Positions 8,918 to 22,161 of a stretch of DNA of 64,000 nucleotides are shown here, in pieces. The stretch comes from Impatiens glandulifera (Eukaryota; Streptophyta; Magnoliopsida; Ericales; Balsaminaceae), in the NCBI RefSeq assembly GCF_907164915.1, contig NC_061864.1:17334484-17398483 (forward strand), given 5' to 3'. Each line of letters begins with the position of its first letter. The first letter of the stretch is position 1. A program made the position numbers and the translations under genes. A model generated the notes under the pieces. That model made no database searches and was not told the DNA's origin. It saw only the letters and a list, made by a program, of their open reading frames with translations.

Positions 8918-11900
8918 TTAATTGAAAGTTTGATGGAAATTAGATTGGATTGGGACAACAAGTGGTGCTCTTGGGACAGATTGATGAAGAGGTGAACAAT
9001 TCCAAGTGTTATCATCTTTATTAAATGAAAGTGAGAAATGCTTTGGCTTCCAAATCTCTCCCTTTCTTTTTCTCTCCCGAGCAATCTCTCTCTCTTTCTC
9101 CTCAACCATATTCTTTACTTCTCTCGCTTCTTCCCACCGTCTCTTCATTATCCCTTCGTTCACATCTTTCCACACAATTACTGAATCACTTTCACAAATC
9201 CCCTGAAATTTTCAAAAAAGATTAAAAAACATATAATTTTGTTCGAGTTTAAGTTATTTCAATAAACAAAATGACCATCTATACATACCTCTGGATCTTC
9301 CAAGAATGGTGGTTTGAGACCCGAAAGTACCTCTTTAGCATCATAAATAACCCGCACCGTTCCAGTGCTGACTTCTTTAGCCGTGACGATTCCATCCCAT
9401 CGACCATTGATCTCATAAAGTGGTTTCTTAGAAGGAGGAAGACATATCTTACCTTTTACAGATCTAGGGTTTATACCCAGAAGAAAACTACCACCAAATG
9501 TTAAACATGCTTCAAGACCAGTTTCAGCGCAAGAAACGGTAATGTTTCCCGACCATAAAACAGAAGGAACAGGTAAGAATCTTATGAGAAGTTTTGGGTG
9601 GTTCATTAAATAGTTTTCTCCCTTGTTTAATAACCTAATTTCTCTAGTTCCATTTATATGTGTTTCTACTCCGTTTCCTACAAACTTTGGGACGGAATAA
9701 AGACACCAGATCATTTCGATGCCGTTTTTTGAGTCGGTGGCGTGAAGGGCGGTGATTGGAGGGTGATGAGAAACTTGTTCGAGGAGAACGTTGAGAGTTC
9801 CACGTGAGACGTGATGGGTTTCGCCGAGGATTGGATTGTATGGGGCAACTCCGAATGCTAGTGATCGGAGAGTTGATAATTTCCAGGCGAGAATTGCCGT
9901 CATTCTTTCGATTGGATCTTTACCGGCGTTGCATTGGTTTAGCATTTCTTTACCGACGCAAAATGTTGTTTCGCCGTAGACTTGAAGCATTGATTTTGGG
10001 ATGTTGAACTCTGGCGGCAACTGTGAGAGTTTTAATAATAATTATCATTAATTTTTATCAAATTAGAGTATTAATTAATTGGAAGCCTAGATACTATTAA
10101 AGGTAATTATGACAGACAGACACAAGACACATGAATTAATTCATTTTTTTTTTTATCGTATAACCTATTTTTCATTCACTCTACCAAAATACTTACATCC
10201 TCTCATTAAAGCTATTAATAACCGTATTAATTATTTTTCTTCTACTCTAATTCTATTAATTATATATATCTCTCTTAACCCCACTAATTACTTTATTTTA
10301 TAAATATAAAATATAATTAAAATTAATAATATTTAATTAATTAAAATATATTAAAATAACATATTTTATTTTTACTTAATTTTATAAATACAATATATTT
10401 AATTAAAATTAAACATATTAAATTAAATAATTCAATTAAATCTTATAAATTTAAAAAATAGTATACACTGAGATAAAAATACATTACATCAATTTTAAAA
10501 TAAAATACAATAAACAAAAATTAAAACAAAATATTTTATTTAAAAATAATATATATAATAAATAAAAATTAAAACAAAATATATTATATATAAATAAAAA
10601 TATATATATAAAATTTTGGTATATAATTTTTCATTTTCACATATTATAACCGTTTGTTTGATATTTTACCTAAATTAGAAACAATATATTAAACATTTTG
10701 TGAAATTTAGAGATATGAGTTTAACCCAATTCTTAATCATGAATATTTGATGTTTCAAACTTAAAAATTGAAAAATGTATGGTGTTCTCATTCCTAATTA
10801 AAAAATTAAAAAGAAAAAAAAAATTTGAATGACATTTTATTTTATATAATATTTATTATATATTTTATTTTCTATATAAACGTATTTGTTTTAATGTTTA
10901 TGTAATTATTTTTTATTTTAGTTTATAATATTTATTTGAATAATTTAATTTAGTATATGTAGTTTTAATTGTATATATATTATACGTATAAAATTATGTA
11001 AATATGTATATTAATTTAATATAGTTAATTTTAATATTTATATATAATTTATTTTAATATATAATATTTATTTTTAATTATTTAATTAAGTTTTAATAAT
11101 TTTAATTATATATTTTTTATATTTATAAAATAAAGTAATTAAATAGTTTAAATAAAGAGATATAATTAATAGGATTAGAGAAAGACCTGAGTAATTAGTG
11201 AGTTATTAATAAGTTTAGAAAGAAAATGAATATTTTAGAAAAGTGCACGAAAAAGTAGTTATTATTAGAAAAATGAATTGAAACTAGGTAGATGGGGAAA
11301 TGGCCGGTCAAACCAATGGATTTGGTAGTAGGCGGTTTGGCCTTCTATCTTATTTTTTTTTTTGCAAGTTTCGGGATAAGTATTCACTCATGACTGGTTG
11401 GATAAGGTTTTTTTTTTTTTAAATGAATTCGAGTTATTTGAAAAATAGTAATTTGGAGGAGGTGAGGATAATTTTGAATAAAAAATTTAAAAAGTATTAA
11501 TATATAACGATAAAATAAAAAATAATAATTTAAAATTAAAAGTATTTTAGTATTTTTTATCAATAAATTGTGTGATGTAACGGAGGAGAGAGATTAAAAA
11601 GTTATTTTTTTGAATTTGAGTTATTTAAATAATCCAAACCGAATAAGGACTTAGAGGTTGTTCGAATTGTTTTTTTTTTTTTAAATCTAGAGGAAGAAAA
11701 AATAATGATTGATGATGATTTTGAGGAAATAATTATTATTTTTTGTACAAGTACTTAAAGGATATTGATATATATAAATAAAAAATAATAATTTAAAATA
11801 TATAGTATTTTAGTATTTTGGTTAATGATTTGAGTGATGTAATGGATAAAAAAGAGTAAAATAATGTTTGATTTTGTATTAATTTTTTTAAAAACTCACA

Positions 11901-14900
11901 TATATTATTTTTTTTCGAGTTTAGGGTTTAAGGTTTAAACCTCTAACCAAATTCAGGATTATTTTGACATGTTGTGAAGGAAGTAAGATTATGTTTTAAT
12001 GGCTTAAATTATTTAAATGACCCAAAACCAAATCAGATTTAAGAATAATGTAGAATTGAAACTTAATAAAATAAAAGTTCAATCACTTTCACCACAATTT
12101 TGGGATTTTCACACAAATATAATTCAATAAAAAAAATTAGTAATTTATTTATTTTATTAAAAAGGTTAAAAGAAATTCCAGAATTTTATTTTTCTAGGAA
12201 AACATTTTTTTGATTTGGCTCATAAATATAGAAAACTGAGTATAATTTTAAAAATTAACACACTAAAAACAGTGAACAAATATAATTATTATTATTATTA
12301 TTTTGAAAAGTTAGGATATATAGATTTGATAAATAATAATTTACATTTTTTTTCCAACCCCAATATAAAATCCTTTAAGGCCACGGTATTACTATTGTGG
12401 AGATAATTTGGGAGAGAATTATATGTCATTAATTCACTGAAAATTTAATAAATTTTCTCTTTTTTCTTCCACTTTATCAATTTTTCAGTGATACAGTGAT
12501 ACATTATCAATTCTCTATTCATTTTCCAAAATTTCCATATATTACGGCTCCTCATTAAATAACCAATTATGAAGACATCTTGATCATTGCAATTTCTCGC
12601 AAACTATTTATTATTATTAACTTCTTCAACAACCATCCACTAGCATTTAATATATAACTCTCCTCAATTGCATCATCTATCTCTATCCACCATTTGTTTT
12701 AATTCGAAAGTGATCTATGGATAAAAAAAAATTGAAAGTTATTTTTCCCCAAAATCCTAATTATAAATATTTATACATTTTATTTTAGAAAGTTATAACG
12801 ATCCAATAGCATTCTCCCGATTCAACCTAAAACTTATTAAGTAATAATCGAATTTAAAATTTTTGCTCTATTAGTTCAATCTTAAGTTACTCGAGTTAAA
12901 ACTTGACATTCATAATCACATTAAAAAACAATATAACTTACTTGAAAACTAATAAGACTTGCTCCAGGTTTCAAATTCGTCATCAAGCTAAGAACTCGTC
13001 TAAGAAGATTAGGAGCTTTGTACTGATTATCGTCATAATCTTCTTCAACCAACCCTAGTGGTGCAGCTATAATGATATTCTTTAGCGAAGTGTTGCATCC
13101 GGTTACCTGTTAAACAAGTAACATATAAATAAATGCACATGCGCGATCACTGATAGAAAAAATAGTTTAATATAAAGTTCAAATTCTTTTGGTATACATT
13201 TATTGTCGATAACGAAATGACCTCTCATGAATGATATGGTAGGCGTCCCGACACATTATCTTCACAAAATGTTTGGTAATAATAAATATTTCGAAGACTA
13301 AAATAGCTAAAGGATAGCTGTCCGGCTAAGTTTGAATTGACCAAGCCCTTCACATGAAGGCTTGACATTATTTGATGGGTGCCCATATGGTGAGGGTTCC
13401 ATTACATATCATTCATTATTAAGTAGCCCTTTCTTAATGTTATATGTCACGGTTTTAATACTATATATATTAAGGGAAAAGGGACAAATTGCACATCATT
13501 GCAGCCAATTATATTTATCGAAGGAAAACTTATCCACCCCTATCGAAAGACCGACGATTTTAAAACCGTTAAATTGAACGTTACAGTTTAGGTTAGTCGG
13601 TTTAGTGGTTGTCAATCCACTCTACCAACTATATACCAAACACATATAATTAAAGTTAAAAATATATAGAACTTCCTTTCTTTTGCTGTCAATAATTAAT
13701 CAATATATAACTAGATCTACATCTTAATATTTAAATTCTGAAAAAAAATCTTATGTTTGAAAAATATATAGAAATAATTATAAAGTTTTTTATCTCATAA
13801 AAGGAAAAAACTTTTACCATAAACCAATTTATATAAAATAAAAAGTTCTTTTTAAAAATTTACCAATGATTATTTACAGGCGAATAAAATAGATTAAATC
13901 GATATTCTAACCCACGAAACCGAAACCAACATTGAATGTTCATTCAAGTGTTCCATATATATGTCACACAATATTATTTCACTTTGTATTAATATAATAT
14001 GAATTATTAAAATTCAAATAAATAAACATGCATGTTTCAAATGGCTGATTAAATCATTTAAAATGAAATTTACACAATTCACAAGTGTGCTGATTTTTTA
14101 ATTAATTTAAATAAATTTTATTAAATAATTTAACCTTTAAAAAATGAAGTGTATTATATATCTATATAAATTTAAATAATCGTTCTAAATATATCAGTTT
14201 TTTTTTTTTAACACAAAATGTTTTTTTATTTTCCTAGGAGGGCACTAAAGAGGATAATATTTAAATTATTGATACAGATAATATATATTTATTGGGATTT
14301 GAATGCATTTAATAGGCCGGGACGTGGAAAGATTAGATTGGGTGACGTTTATTTATATTACGGCAAAAACTGTAAAAATAATTTGTTTGGTTTGTGACTT
14401 TGGAGGTATTTGTATTAAATTAAAGAGTGATAATACATCTCAATTTTTATAGGAAGAGAAAATTTTAATTTTATTTTATTAACTACACATCTTACAAAAT
14501 TTATAAGGCCTTGTTCTCTTTGGGTTATTTAAAAAATTCATATAAAATCCATTTTCAAATCAATCACTTCTCACCAATCACATCATTCATATCATTAACC
14601 AAAATACAAAAATACCTTCTATTTTAAATTATTATTTTTTATTTTATTTATATATATCAATATCCTTTAAGTCTTTTTACTAAAACTAATCATTAATTTC
14701 TCAAAATCATCACCCATTATCCAATCTTTCTCTCTCTTAGTTTTTTAAAAAACCCACAACCGAACAAGGCCTAAGTTTTTCTAAATTAAATTATATGATT
14801 TAACTATAAAATTTTATAAATCAAGTATTTAACTCAAAAAAAAGTTCATATTTAAAAAAAATATATATATAGTTTGAAAAGAGTTATGAATTATAGATTA

Positions 14901-15107
14901 TTGAAGTGATATAAGAAATTAAAATTTTAGTTTTCTAAATAAAAAATAAATAACAATAACCGTTTTAAAAATATATATATATATAGTTGTTTATTTATTT
15001 ATTGTGGGTGGGAACGCTAGTTTCGCTCCTTCTCAAGAATGCGACATATCCCCGAGTTAAGGACATTGTCCAAACATATTTAATCAACTACCCGATAATA
15101 ACAATAA

Positions 15108-15139
<32 letters not shown>

Positions 15140-15331
15140 CATAAATAACTTAAATCAAAATCGATCCAATAGATGAAAAATCACAAATTTGTATAAATTC
15201 CTTGTATTTAGTTTGTTAATATTGTGAATGAAAATTTTTAAATCTTTAAATGAAAAACCTAAATAATTAGAGGTAGAGAGAGAAACCTGGAGATTTAGAG
15301 GACATGGATAGACTGGTGTAGGAAGCTGCAT
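8918..15331 (-). CDS. Oxysterol-binding protein-related protein, ORP4-like
   Basis: Lipid-transfer protein of the short plant ORP class, which has only the OSBP lipid-binding domain. Four exons join in frame: 15331-15287, 13106-12942, 10020-9289 and 9202-8918, with GT..AG introns, giving 408 aa. The third exon carries the family fingerprint EQVSHHPP plus LPPEFNIPKSMLQVYGE, the AFGVAPYNPILGETH region and NGRWDG. The last exon holds the ESDSVIVWKDV helix and a charged K/E/R tail ending in IWKPKHF. No PH domain is present, as is normal for ORP3/ORP4 types. Family knowledge: these proteins move sterols or phosphoinositides between membranes. The 15-residue first exon is the least certain part; an upstream ATG at 15368 is in another frame and would not join to the ORP frame. 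Intron 2 is ~2.9 kb and very AT-rich. Confidence 0.88.
10021..12941. other. ORP intron 2: AT-rich with Tourist-like relics
   Basis: The intron is almost all A+T. At about 11390-11655 and 11650-12030 it contains degenerate stretches with AATAATTTAAAATTAAAAG, TTTTAGTATTTT and GAGTTATTTAAATAATCCAAA. These resemble the interior and ends of the Tourist-like family seen intact at 14507. No coding potential is seen. Confidence 0.4.
14507..14771. mobile_element. Tourist-like MITE (PIF/Harbinger type) in ORP intron 1
   Basis: The 265-bp element starts GGCCTTGTTC and ends GAACAAGGCC, a perfect 10-bp terminal inverted repeat. It is flanked on both sides by TAA (14504-14506 and 14772-14774), the 3-bp duplication typical of PIF/Harbinger MITEs. 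It has no coding capacity. Confidence 0.8.
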
Positions 15332-15387
15332 GATGAACAGATAATGTTTTTGTTGGGGGCGGTTTCATCGACCAAATGGGAAAGAGT

Positions 15388-15396
15388 CTATTTATA
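15388..15396 (-). promoter_or_regulatory. TATA box of the ORP gene
   Basis: TATAAATAG on the minus strand, 57 bp upstream of the chosen ATG at 15331. It implies a start of transcription near 15360, which would leave the out-of-frame ATG at 15368 outside the transcript and supports the 15331 start. Confidence 0.6.
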
Positions 15397-15399
15397 GGA

Positions 15400-16561
15400 A
15401 TCAATCAATCAATAATACATATATATAATATCTCAATCATATTATTATTTTATTAAATAACTGAATAACCTCCTCAACTTTGGTTAAATACGCAAAACAA
15501 CCCACTTTTACAAACTATGATATTTTTCTCCAACTTTACTTTTTATGCAAGTGTTTTATATTAATTTTCATTTGATTTTATAATTATATAGTTTACACTT
15601 TACCTGTTGTAGTAAAAATTCTATTATTTTGCAGTTATAAAGTGTGAGATATTAATTATACTTTAGCAGGAATTTATGTCTTAGTTTTTTTTTTATCAAT
15701 TATATATAATTAATTGTTTTAATTACGCTATTTTATTAGTATATAGATTCCAATTTGCCAGGTCACGTAAGCTTAAGGATTTGATGGATATGTCTGCTGG
15801 TAGGGCATAATAATTAATTAATGTTTCAATGGATTTGATGAATTTTCCAATATATAATTATGAGCTTAGGTGAGATTTTTATAATATTTTATAAGATTTA
15901 AGGGGAAATATAAACTCTGCTATATTTTTTTTTATCATAAATTATTAATTATTAATTTTTTTTATAATAAATGAATATAAGGAAAATGTTATCCCCTACG
16001 ATATGAGGAAGATGTTAAGAATTACTTTTAGAAAGAAAAAAATAAAAATAATAGATATTTTTTTTTTTGGAAAACAGTTAAAATCATTTAATTAAAATCA
16101 AAATTAAACAAATTCTAACTATGATTAAAGATGATAATAAAAAAAACTCTTAAAAAATTGATTAATAACATTCATATATTCTAAAAAAATAGATATTACA
16201 AATAAAAAAGATTACATTCAAATCTAACCCTCACATCACCTGAGCAATAGATATTTTATAATATAACAAAAGATATATAAAATTATTATGTCAGCTTAAT
16301 TTTCAAAAGTTATATTTAAGAGAAAAAGATTTGTAAGTTTAATTTTTTTTTTTTGAAAACTCTTTAAATTAAAATTAATTCTATTTTTTTTAAATAAAAG
16401 AATCAACAATATATATGTTTATTAATAATTAGATTATATCTAAACTAGATCAGACTATTATAAATTTTCTTGAGAAACATTAAAGTTGTTAATAGTGAGA
16501 ATCTAATATAATTCTTTTAATATTTATATAATATATTGATCCTTTAAGCTATATTAACGAG

Positions 16562-16601
<40 letters not shown>

Positions 16602-17220
16602 TTCTATCTAAATAAAATTATACCTATATCAACTATTTAGATAGATATTATTGAATTTTGGTAAAGGAAAAGTTTTTCCAATAAAAGAAAAAGAAAAAAA
16701 CAACATATGGATGATTCAAGAGTTTTTACTACAGAGAACAATAATTTGTATTAAAGGAAGGACCATCTTAACCGTTGGATTGGCCAGCAATGTCAGCGAT
16801 ACACTTTAATGCAAAGACATCATATAATGGTGTAAATGCTTCAGAATCATTGCTTCTTTTTATATATTTTTTTCTTTTATTAAATTAATTTTGAAAGTGT
16901 TCGGATGGTCGGATTCGAGACCTGTAGTTAATTTGAATATATATGTGAGAGTAAATAAATACTTGGGTCGGATTCTAGGTTGACCCGTCCATAAACTTAA
17001 AACGGTTAAAAATAAAATTAAAAAAAACTATAGGTATGTTTTGAACTCGCAACCTAACAAAATAAGTACAACTCTTTAACCAACTAGGTTAAAAACACTT
17101 TATATTTTAAATTCAACACCAAATTCGATAAACGCGTGACGTTGTAATAATATATTTTTATCCGCGTGCGAATATATATATTTTTAAAGTGAGAATCGAA
17201 TTACAAGTTTTTTTTACCAA
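15400..17220. other. Intergenic, AT-rich
   Basis: No gene seen. It holds an imperfect (TA)n tract at about 16566-16597. A segment at about 16900-17110 contains GAACTCGCAACCTAACAAAA and ACCAACTAGGTTAAAAA, which resembles dispersed plant repeats but was not classified. Confidence 0.4.
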
Positions 17221-17280
17221 AATTATTTTGATTTAAAAATACATTCATTACTTCCACGATAATGGGACATTGAAAAAGAA

Positions 17281-17595
17281 TTGGAATTCACACATATTGC
17301 TCTCATCAGAAAAGCCTCCAAAGCAGTTGAGTTACACAATTTCAGACTAATTTCGACGGTATACATGATCATTGCCAAATGTTTGGCTAGACTGGGAAAT
17401 TTGATTTCGACGGTCATCTCTAAAATCAAATGGCTTTTATCTGTGGAAGACAAATTTATGATGCAGTTTTTATCGCAAACGGCTGTTTAGACTCGGCCAT
17501 TAGAAATAAGTTGTCGACAACGCATTCGTTAAACTTGACATTAAAAAGACACATGATAATGTTAATTGGAATTTTCTTTTTAAGTGATGGTGCAA

Positions 17596-17661
<66 letters not shown>

Positions 17662-19470
17662 GGTTGGGCATGGCGGTAAGTGAATTAAATTGATTAAGTT
17701 TTGTATTTGAACGGCTAAGTTCTCAGTCATTATTAATAGGGAAGCTACTAGATTTTTTTGAAGCTCGAGAGGTTTGAGGCAGGGAATCCGTTATCCCCTC
17801 TCCTATTTGCCATCGTGATGGAGGCCCTTTCGGGATTGCTTAAAAAGGTCGAGAAAGATGGTCAAATTAAGGGGATTATATGTGGGAGGTCTAAAACAGA
17901 GGTTGGAATTACTCATATTCTATTTGCTGACGATATCCTTTGAACGTTGAAGGCTATTAGAGATATTTTCACAAACCTAAAAATTATCTTGAACAAATTT
18001 TAAGTGTGTGAAATTATCTTCACTAGTTCTAATGCGCATACTTGCTTAGTTGACATTTTGGGCTTCAAGATTGGATCAATGACGACAACTTACCTTGGAT
18101 TGTCTTTGGGGCTATGCTAGGAGCTAATAAATCTGGAACCCGACCTTCAATACAATTGAAATCAAGTTAGGAAGGTGGAAGAGTAAAATGCTGTCTAAAG
18201 TAGTGAGGTTGGTTCTTATAAAAAAATTGCACCGCATTGGGAGACGTATTTGATGTCTATCTTTAGTCTCCCGAGAGTAGTGGAGGGAAAAGTTGAAAGG
18301 TTGATCTTATGGGGATCAATCGATTATAACATCACTCATTTAGTTAAATGGAGTAAGGCCACCAAAGATCGGGTCTTGGAATTAGGGACATGTTTTATTT
18401 CAACCAAGTTTTGTTGTCTAAGTAGTATTGGAAGTACACGACTAAAAAAGAGAGCCTTTGGGTAATGTTATCCCTATATTATAGAGATGATTAGTCTGTG
18501 TGGTTCACTAAGAATATCAGCGCTACAAATAAATGTGAGTTGTGAAAATGGATTAGCAATAATTGGAGACATTTTAGAGAAAAATTAAGGTTTATTGTGG
18601 ACAAAGGTAATTCCATCACCTTTTGGCATGATAACTGGCGGAGATAATAGCATGACAAAAGAATTTTCCACATTGTTAGGAGCAACAATTTGCATTCAAA
18701 GTAATGTTAGAGATATATTTGTTCAGGATGATAATGGTTATAATGTTAATATCATATTTCGTCCTAAGTCACCAATGTGGAAAAAAAGATGGAAAAAAAG
18801 ATGTTGGAGAAACTGAAAGATCAAATCAAAGGACAAGATTAAACCCTATCATTGATGATAAAATTGTGTGGAAAAAAGTTAGATCAGTTTAGCGTGAACA
18901 AATACTATGAATCAATAAACTAATTAGAGGTGAATAACTACCCATGGAATATGGTTTGACACAATGGTACACCCTCCGAAATTTATTATTTTGGATGGTG
19001 CGCCCACTATGGTGGTATCCTTACGAACAATAAATTTTAATTTATAGGGATCGTCACTGTAAGCAAATGTCACTTATGTAAGGAGGCGGAGGAGAATACT
19101 TCACACATTCTTTTGCATTGCCCTAACGTTGAATCCTTTTAGAGTTTATTGTGAAGCATTCTCGGGTTTAATTCAGTTATGTAAAAAACCATCAACAATT
19201 TTTGGTCTAAGTGGGTGGATCAATGCAAAAACGTTGGGCTTGAAAAGAAATGAATTCATATTTCACTCATCATTTGGTGGACGATATTGTTTAAAAAGAC
19301 ATGATGATCTTTAACAACAGAAGTAGGCCCAACAGAATTCTCAAGAGCCTTCTTTTGACCACTCTCACGGAGATTAGGATGGACAACATCGTTGATTCTG
19401 CTAGATGCATTGTGGATCTTCTTGATGAGATTGGAATAAAGTAAAGTTTTGAGGTTGCTCCCTTTTGTTT
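17281..19470 (+). pseudogene. Degenerate LINE (non-LTR) reverse transcriptase
   Basis: The reverse transcriptase of a plant LINE can be followed 5' to 3' through several frames. It starts with ELHNFRLISTVYMIIAKCLA and ICGRQIYDAVFIAN, then KLDIKK..DNVNWNFLF (17535-17582) and RGLRQGNPLSPLLFAIVMEA. The polymerase core LFADD is at about 17925, followed by GSMTTTYLGLSLG, then a maturase-like LWNPT..IEIKLGRWKSKML and VDKGNSITFWHDNW. It ends with the zf-RVT motif CHLCKEAEENTSHILLHCPN near 19075-19125. The endonuclease domain is absent, so the copy is 5'-truncated. Frameshifts, stops and a hexamer expansion show that it is dead. Confidence 0.75.
17598..17660 (+). repeat. (GGGCAT)10 hexamer repeat inside the LINE
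   Basis: Ten perfect copies of GGGCAT plus a trailing GGG. It lies just after the NWNFLFK motif, where intact LINEs encode a short Met/Gly segment, so it probably grew from a coding ATGGG seed. Confidence 0.95.
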
Positions 19471-20595
19471 TTTTGAAAACATGTGTTTAATTGGTTTGTC
19501 CCGAATTTTATGTTTTTGTTGTTTTAGTTTCTAGTCAGTCTGTTTCGGTTCACTAGATGTTTGTGGTTGTTTATTAGACGTGAGAGTCAGCTATAAGCAT
19601 GTTCCATGAGTGAGTTTTGATTTTTTTTATCCCATTAGGTTTTCTTTTAGCCATCATCAGGATTGACTGATATGATTTTCTAACGCTCTTCTGCTCGTTG
19701 GACATCACGACACACAATTGTTATTCTTTATTCTTTTGATGTCAACTTATTTTTATTGAAAATATAAATAATAATTTATTTTAAATAGTTTAAACTAATC
19801 AAATATCATTTCACTCATTCTCTTACATATTATATCATTTTAATAAATTAACTAAAATATTAAAATACTTTATATTTTAAATTATTATTTTTTATTTTAT
19901 TATTATTATTATATATTAATACATTTTAATTCATTTTACCAAAATAAAATAAAATTACACCTACTTAAAATCATTGCCAAACAATAACATTTTTTCATTC
20001 TTATGTTTTAAAACAAAATCCATTTTCGAACCGGCCTTTAATCGAAAAAAATATTTTAATTTAAAAGTACTTTTATTATTACATTACTAAGTTCCCATAT
20101 ATGTGAAAAGTGAGAACACATGTCAAGAATTCATGTAAAAGTAATAATTGTAAGATCAGACTAGCTTTTTGAAAGAAAAAAAAAAAAAAAACAGTTCTAT
20201 AAAGATATTTTACTTTCTTATGGTAGAGCATAATAACTAAAAACACATGTCATTAAGGAAATGATATCCGATCCGGTGATATAAACAAAATGTGACTGGA
20301 TCACTTGTAAAATTTAAATATATATTTTTTTTATAAGAGCCAGATTAATAGATTGTAAATGTATTAATTAAAATTAATATATAAAAAATCCTTGAAATTG
20401 TGACATTTGAGCAGAATCAAACTGAGCTTAGAGAAACATTCCTTCAAAAATGTAGTTCCAATAACTTTTAATTGTGCAGCAATTTGATTTTGTGTTATCA
20501 ACTTGGAAGATGGTAGTTGGAGGTTGAAATAAATGCAATATGGACTTTTTGACCTAAACTGTTAATCTTATTAATTATTTACATGAGTCACTATT

Positions 20596-20834
20596 TCCAA
20601 CAATATAATATATATATATATATAAAGAGTAAGAATATTAAAATTATTAATATTAGCATAATATTTTCCAACAATATAATATATTTATGTTAAAACCTTT
20701 TTAGGATGTATCAAAGAATAATAATAATATTCTTAAATATATTATATTGTTAGTTCTTATTTATTGTTATTTAAACAATTATATAATAATTTTAATATTC
20801 TTTACTCTTTTTATATATATATTTATATATTGGA
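20596..20834. repeat. ~239-bp imperfect palindrome
   Basis: The left arm starts TCCAACAATATAATATATAT and continues AAAGAGTAAGAATATTAAAATTATTA. The right arm read on the minus strand starts TCCAATATATAAATATATAT and continues AAAGAGTAAAGAATATTAAAATTATTA. A second nested pair (AACAATATAATATATTT) lies inside. It is a MITE or hairpin candidate with no coding content. Confidence 0.6.
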
Positions 20835-20882
20835 TATAGAAATTAAAGTGAAAATTTTATAAAATTGTGTTATCTTCTTAAA

Positions 20883-20887
<5 letters not shown>

Positions 20888-20927
<40 letters not shown>
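20888..20927. repeat. (TA)n microsatellite
   Basis: An uninterrupted TA run of about 40 bp in AT-rich intergenic DNA. A similar run of about 35 bp occurs at 15108-15140 in intron 1 of the ORP gene. Confidence 0.9.
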
Positions 20928-20930
<3 letters not shown>

Positions 20931-22161
20931 TTTTTAAGATTTATAAAAATGTATTCTTTGGGATTTTTGTTGAAAGCTTCTAAATTTGTTAAATATAATT
21001 TTTTTTTCTATATTATTTTGAGAGGGTTTAACTTTAACAACTCTTTTAATGTTTAGATCCATCTTTGATTTTTTATGTTTAGTCTGCTATTTTGATACGT
21101 GATTCTCTATATAAATATTTTAATTTTGATATGTTTGGTTCATAATAACTTTACTTGAGAGATGTATATTGATAGAAGGTATTGAATAATTATTAGTACA
21201 AAATAATAAATAAATTAAAAGAATAGTGATAAAGAAAAACAATTTGAAGCTCCAATCATCAATTTGCAAAAATAAAAATAATATACAACATTTATTTATT
21301 TTATTTGGATTTACTAAACTAGTATTACCCTCCATTTAAATTTATCGGGTTTTTAATAAAATCATACTTCATTCATTTTTTATACTTCTAACTAAATGTT
21401 AATAATTTATATAACTAATATTTATTTAAGGACTTGTTCCAACAAGCATGCCATAAATGTGTTAGACTTGAAAAAATTAATAATTGGTTGGTTATCTACA
21501 AGAGTAATTGAGTGTCCAACATTAAATTGAGACACACTTACAAGACTAGGTCAACACACATAATTGGCCGAGGCGCATAAATATTTATGAATAAATCAAA
21601 TTAAACAGATTCGAAAAAAGTTTCTTATAGTAATTGAACTCGTACTTTTGCTCATATTTTCTTAGCGATAAAAGTGATTAGAGAAGTGTAACGACAAAAG
21701 TGATTTAAACATAACAATATCGATGGCCCGGGGATAGGGTAGCTAACCATTTTTTTAAAATAAGTTTAATGGTATAGATAAAGTGTTAAATCGATAAGAG
21801 AAATATAACTTTTATTTTATTTAGAGTCAACCTACGGAGACTCGGCTCTATTATCAAGAATATTTCAATATGTGGAGGAAAATACATTTTTGAGAAGACT
21901 AATTAATATTATAAAGACTTTGAAGGCAATAACTAATATGAAGGCCATTAAATACATTTCTTAATTAATGTTACAAAAACATCCATCCATTCATACATAC
22001 ATACATCAATTCTATGAAACAAATACAATAGACTAATGTGTAAAGAGATAGATAGATAGATAGACATTAATAAGACAAGCCAAATAATTCAACAAAATTC
22101 CTTTTTTATTTTTTATTCCCATCTTCAACTAAAACCATAAAGAATATATCAAAAACTGACC

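Larger units (their letters stand above)
19480..22161. other. Intergenic, AT-rich with MITE-like repeats
   Basis: No gene recognised. Positions 19768-20040 carry a degenerate Tourist-like interior (ATTTTAAATTATTATTTTTT, CATCATTTTAATAAATTAAC-like) ending near CGAACCGGCC. A long palindrome and a (TA)n tract are listed separately. A short GATA run (GATAGATAGATAGATAGA) lies near 22047-22064. The last ~150 bp should be the 3' UTR of the subtilase gene. Confidence 0.45.

Noticed and set aside
8875..9105. Alternative frames over the ORP last exon
   Set aside because: The frame joined from exon 3 continues the ORP family tail to the stop at 8918; the others do not.
17430..17730. His-Gly, Pro-Cys and Ala-His repeat ORFs
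   Set aside because: They come from reading the (GGGCAT)10 repeat in different frames, not from a gene.
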